Shown here in pieces: positions 6,029-6,809 of a DNA stretch of 6,809 bases. The position numbers were made by a program, and so were the translations under genes. The DNA lies in NCBI GenBank assembly GCA_003497545.1, contig DNNT01000126.1, positions 12,209 through 19,017 of the forward strand, read 5' to 3'. This DNA is from Arenimonas sp. (GTDB lineage: Bacteria > Pseudomonadota > Gammaproteobacteria > Xanthomonadales > Xanthomonadaceae). How positions within the stretch are numbered: position 1 is the stretch's first letter; each line of letters starts with the position of its first letter. Below the pieces are notes generated by a model, which saw only the letters and a list, made by a program, of their open reading frames with translations, was not told the DNA's origin and ran no database searches.

Positions 6029-6787
6029 ATGCGCAGCGGCAACCCCGCCCTCAATGAAAACACCTTCCTCGACGTCGGCAGCGGCCAGGTCGTTTCCCGC
6101 GACGGGTCGCAGGTGATGACGCTCAACGGCACGGTCAACAAGACCGGCTTCCTGCTGCTGCTCGCGGTCGCCACGGCCGCCTACACCTGGAGCCTGTACA
6201 ACCCGATGAACCCCGGCGCGGTGATGCCCTGGATGCTGGTGGGCGGCATCGGCGGCTTCATCGTGGCCATCGTCACGGTGTTCAAGAAGACCTGGGCGCC
6301 GGTGACCGCGCCGATGTATGCGCTGCTCGAGGGCCTGTTCCTGGGCGGCATCTCGGCCTTCTTCGAGATGCGTTTCCCCGGCATCGTCATGCAGGCGGTG
6401 ATGCTGACGCTCGGCGTGCTGGCGGCGCTGCTGCTGGCTTACAAGTCGGGCCTGATCCGCGCCACCGAAAACTTCAAGCTCGGCGTCGTGGCGGCCACCG
6501 GCGGCATCGCCCTGCTTTATCTCGTGAACATGGGCATGCGCCTGTTCGGCTTCGAGGGCATGGGCTTCATCCACGAATCGAGCCTGATGGGCATCGCCTT
6601 CAGCGCCTTCGTGGTGGTGATCGCCGCGCTGAACCTGGTGCTGGACTTCGACTTCATCGAATCGGGCGCCGAAGCCGGCGCGCCGAAGTACATGGAGTGG
6701 TACGGCGCCTTCGGCCTGGTGGTGACCCTGGTCTGGCTGTACCTGGAAATCCTGCGCCTGCTGGCCAAGCTGCAGTCGCGCGACTGA
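6029..6787 (+). CDS. Bax inhibitor-1/YccA family seven-helix membrane protein
   Basis: This 252-residue protein has a polar N-terminus (1-35, MRSGNPALNENTF) and about seven membrane helices (near 38-57, 66-85, 94-112, 117-138, 151-171, 185-207 and 226-248). The block LNLVLDFDFIE (201-211) and the following MEWYGAFGL (222-230) are hallmarks of the bacterial BaxI_1 branch. Asp206, Asp208 and Glu211 are candidates for the acidic proton/calcium-sensing site studied in BsYetJ, though exact equivalence needs an alignment. Bacterial members are proposed to be calcium-leak or pH-sensitive channels or partners of FtsH; the role here is unknown. The ATG at 6029 is preceded by GGAG (6018-6021) with a 7-nt spacer, the best ribosome site in the window. 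It lies 31 nt after sulP on the same strand, so it may be read through or have its own promoter. Confidence 0.92.
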   Translation: MRSGNPALNENTFLDVGSGQVVSRDGSQVMTLNGTVNKTGFLLLLAVATAAYTWSLYNPMNPGAVMPWMLVGGIGGFIVAIVTVFKKTWAPVTAPMYALLEGLFLGGISAFFEMRFPGIVMQAVMLTLGVLAALLLAYKSGLIRATENFKLGVVAATGGIALLYLVNMGMRLFGFEGMGFIHESSLMGIAFSAFVVVIAALNLVLDFDFIESGAEAGAPKYMEWYGAFGLVVTLVWLYLEILRLLAKLQSRD

Positions 6788-6809
6788 CGCGGGCCGGTCG
6801 AATGGCAAG

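Noticed and set aside
3987..6116. Long plus-strand open frame (709 codons) overlapping sulP in another frame
   Set aside because: The composition is Arg/Ala/Pro/Gly-rich without structure, while the overlapping SulP frame has clear helices and motifs.
4195..6174. Long minus-strand open frame (659 codons) opposite thiD, sulP and the BI-1 gene
   Set aside because: It crosses three real genes, is full of Gln, His, Arg and Gly runs, and has no domain. It is a GC shadow.
6802..6809. ATG near the right edge as the start of another gene
   Set aside because: Only two full codons plus two bases remain, with no clear ribosome site, so nothing can be supported.

Overview
The window is a gene-dense chromosomal segment from a GC-rich bacterium. 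Third codon positions are almost all G or C. The order dapA (leftward), gcvR, bcp (rightward) is the one known from gammaproteobacteria such as E. coli. The protein features (PrxQ cysteine spacing, DapA and GcvR N-termini) fit the Xanthomonadaceae best, for example Lysobacter, Luteimonas or Xanthomonas relatives. That placement is my inference from recalled family features, not from a search. I see no mobile element, CRISPR array, tRNA or rRNA, and no sign of recent transfer.

Layout: (1) Bases 1-141, minus strand, hold the first 47 codons of dapA (lysine/diaminopimelate synthesis), starting at TTG. (2) Bases 142-256 are a compact divergent control region. A near-perfect inverted repeat (175-201) carries candidate back-to-back promoters for dapA and gcvR. 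(3) Bases 257-817 are gcvR, a double-ACT regulator with a proposed TTG start, followed 7 nt later by bcp (825-1307), a thiol peroxiredoxin of the PrxQ type. (4) Bases 1308-1399 are a short gap with a GC-rich terminator-like hairpin and a small GAAA-loop hairpin close to the next ribosome binding site. (5) Bases 1400-5997 are four tightly packed plus-strand genes: a PIN-PhoH ATPase, a DUF1275/YoaK-type membrane protein (4 nt later), thiD (4-bp ATGA overlap) and a SulP-STAS anion transporter (4-bp ATGA overlap). (6) After 31 nt comes a Bax inhibitor-1/YccA-type seven-helix membrane protein (6029-6787), with a good ribosome binding site of its own. The last 22 bases hold nothing I can assign.

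Functionally this looks like a housekeeping neighbourhood: amino-acid metabolism control, peroxide defence, RNA processing, thiamine pyrimidine phosphorylation and membrane transport. The spacing suggests gcvR-bcp are co-transcribed, as are phoH-DUF1275-thiD-sulP. No shared pathway for the second group is evident. I found no convincing new defence or mobile system. The points worth a second look are regulatory: the symmetric divergent promoter, the paired TTG starts, the hairpins ahead of phoH, and a possible leaderless internal promoter for thiD.
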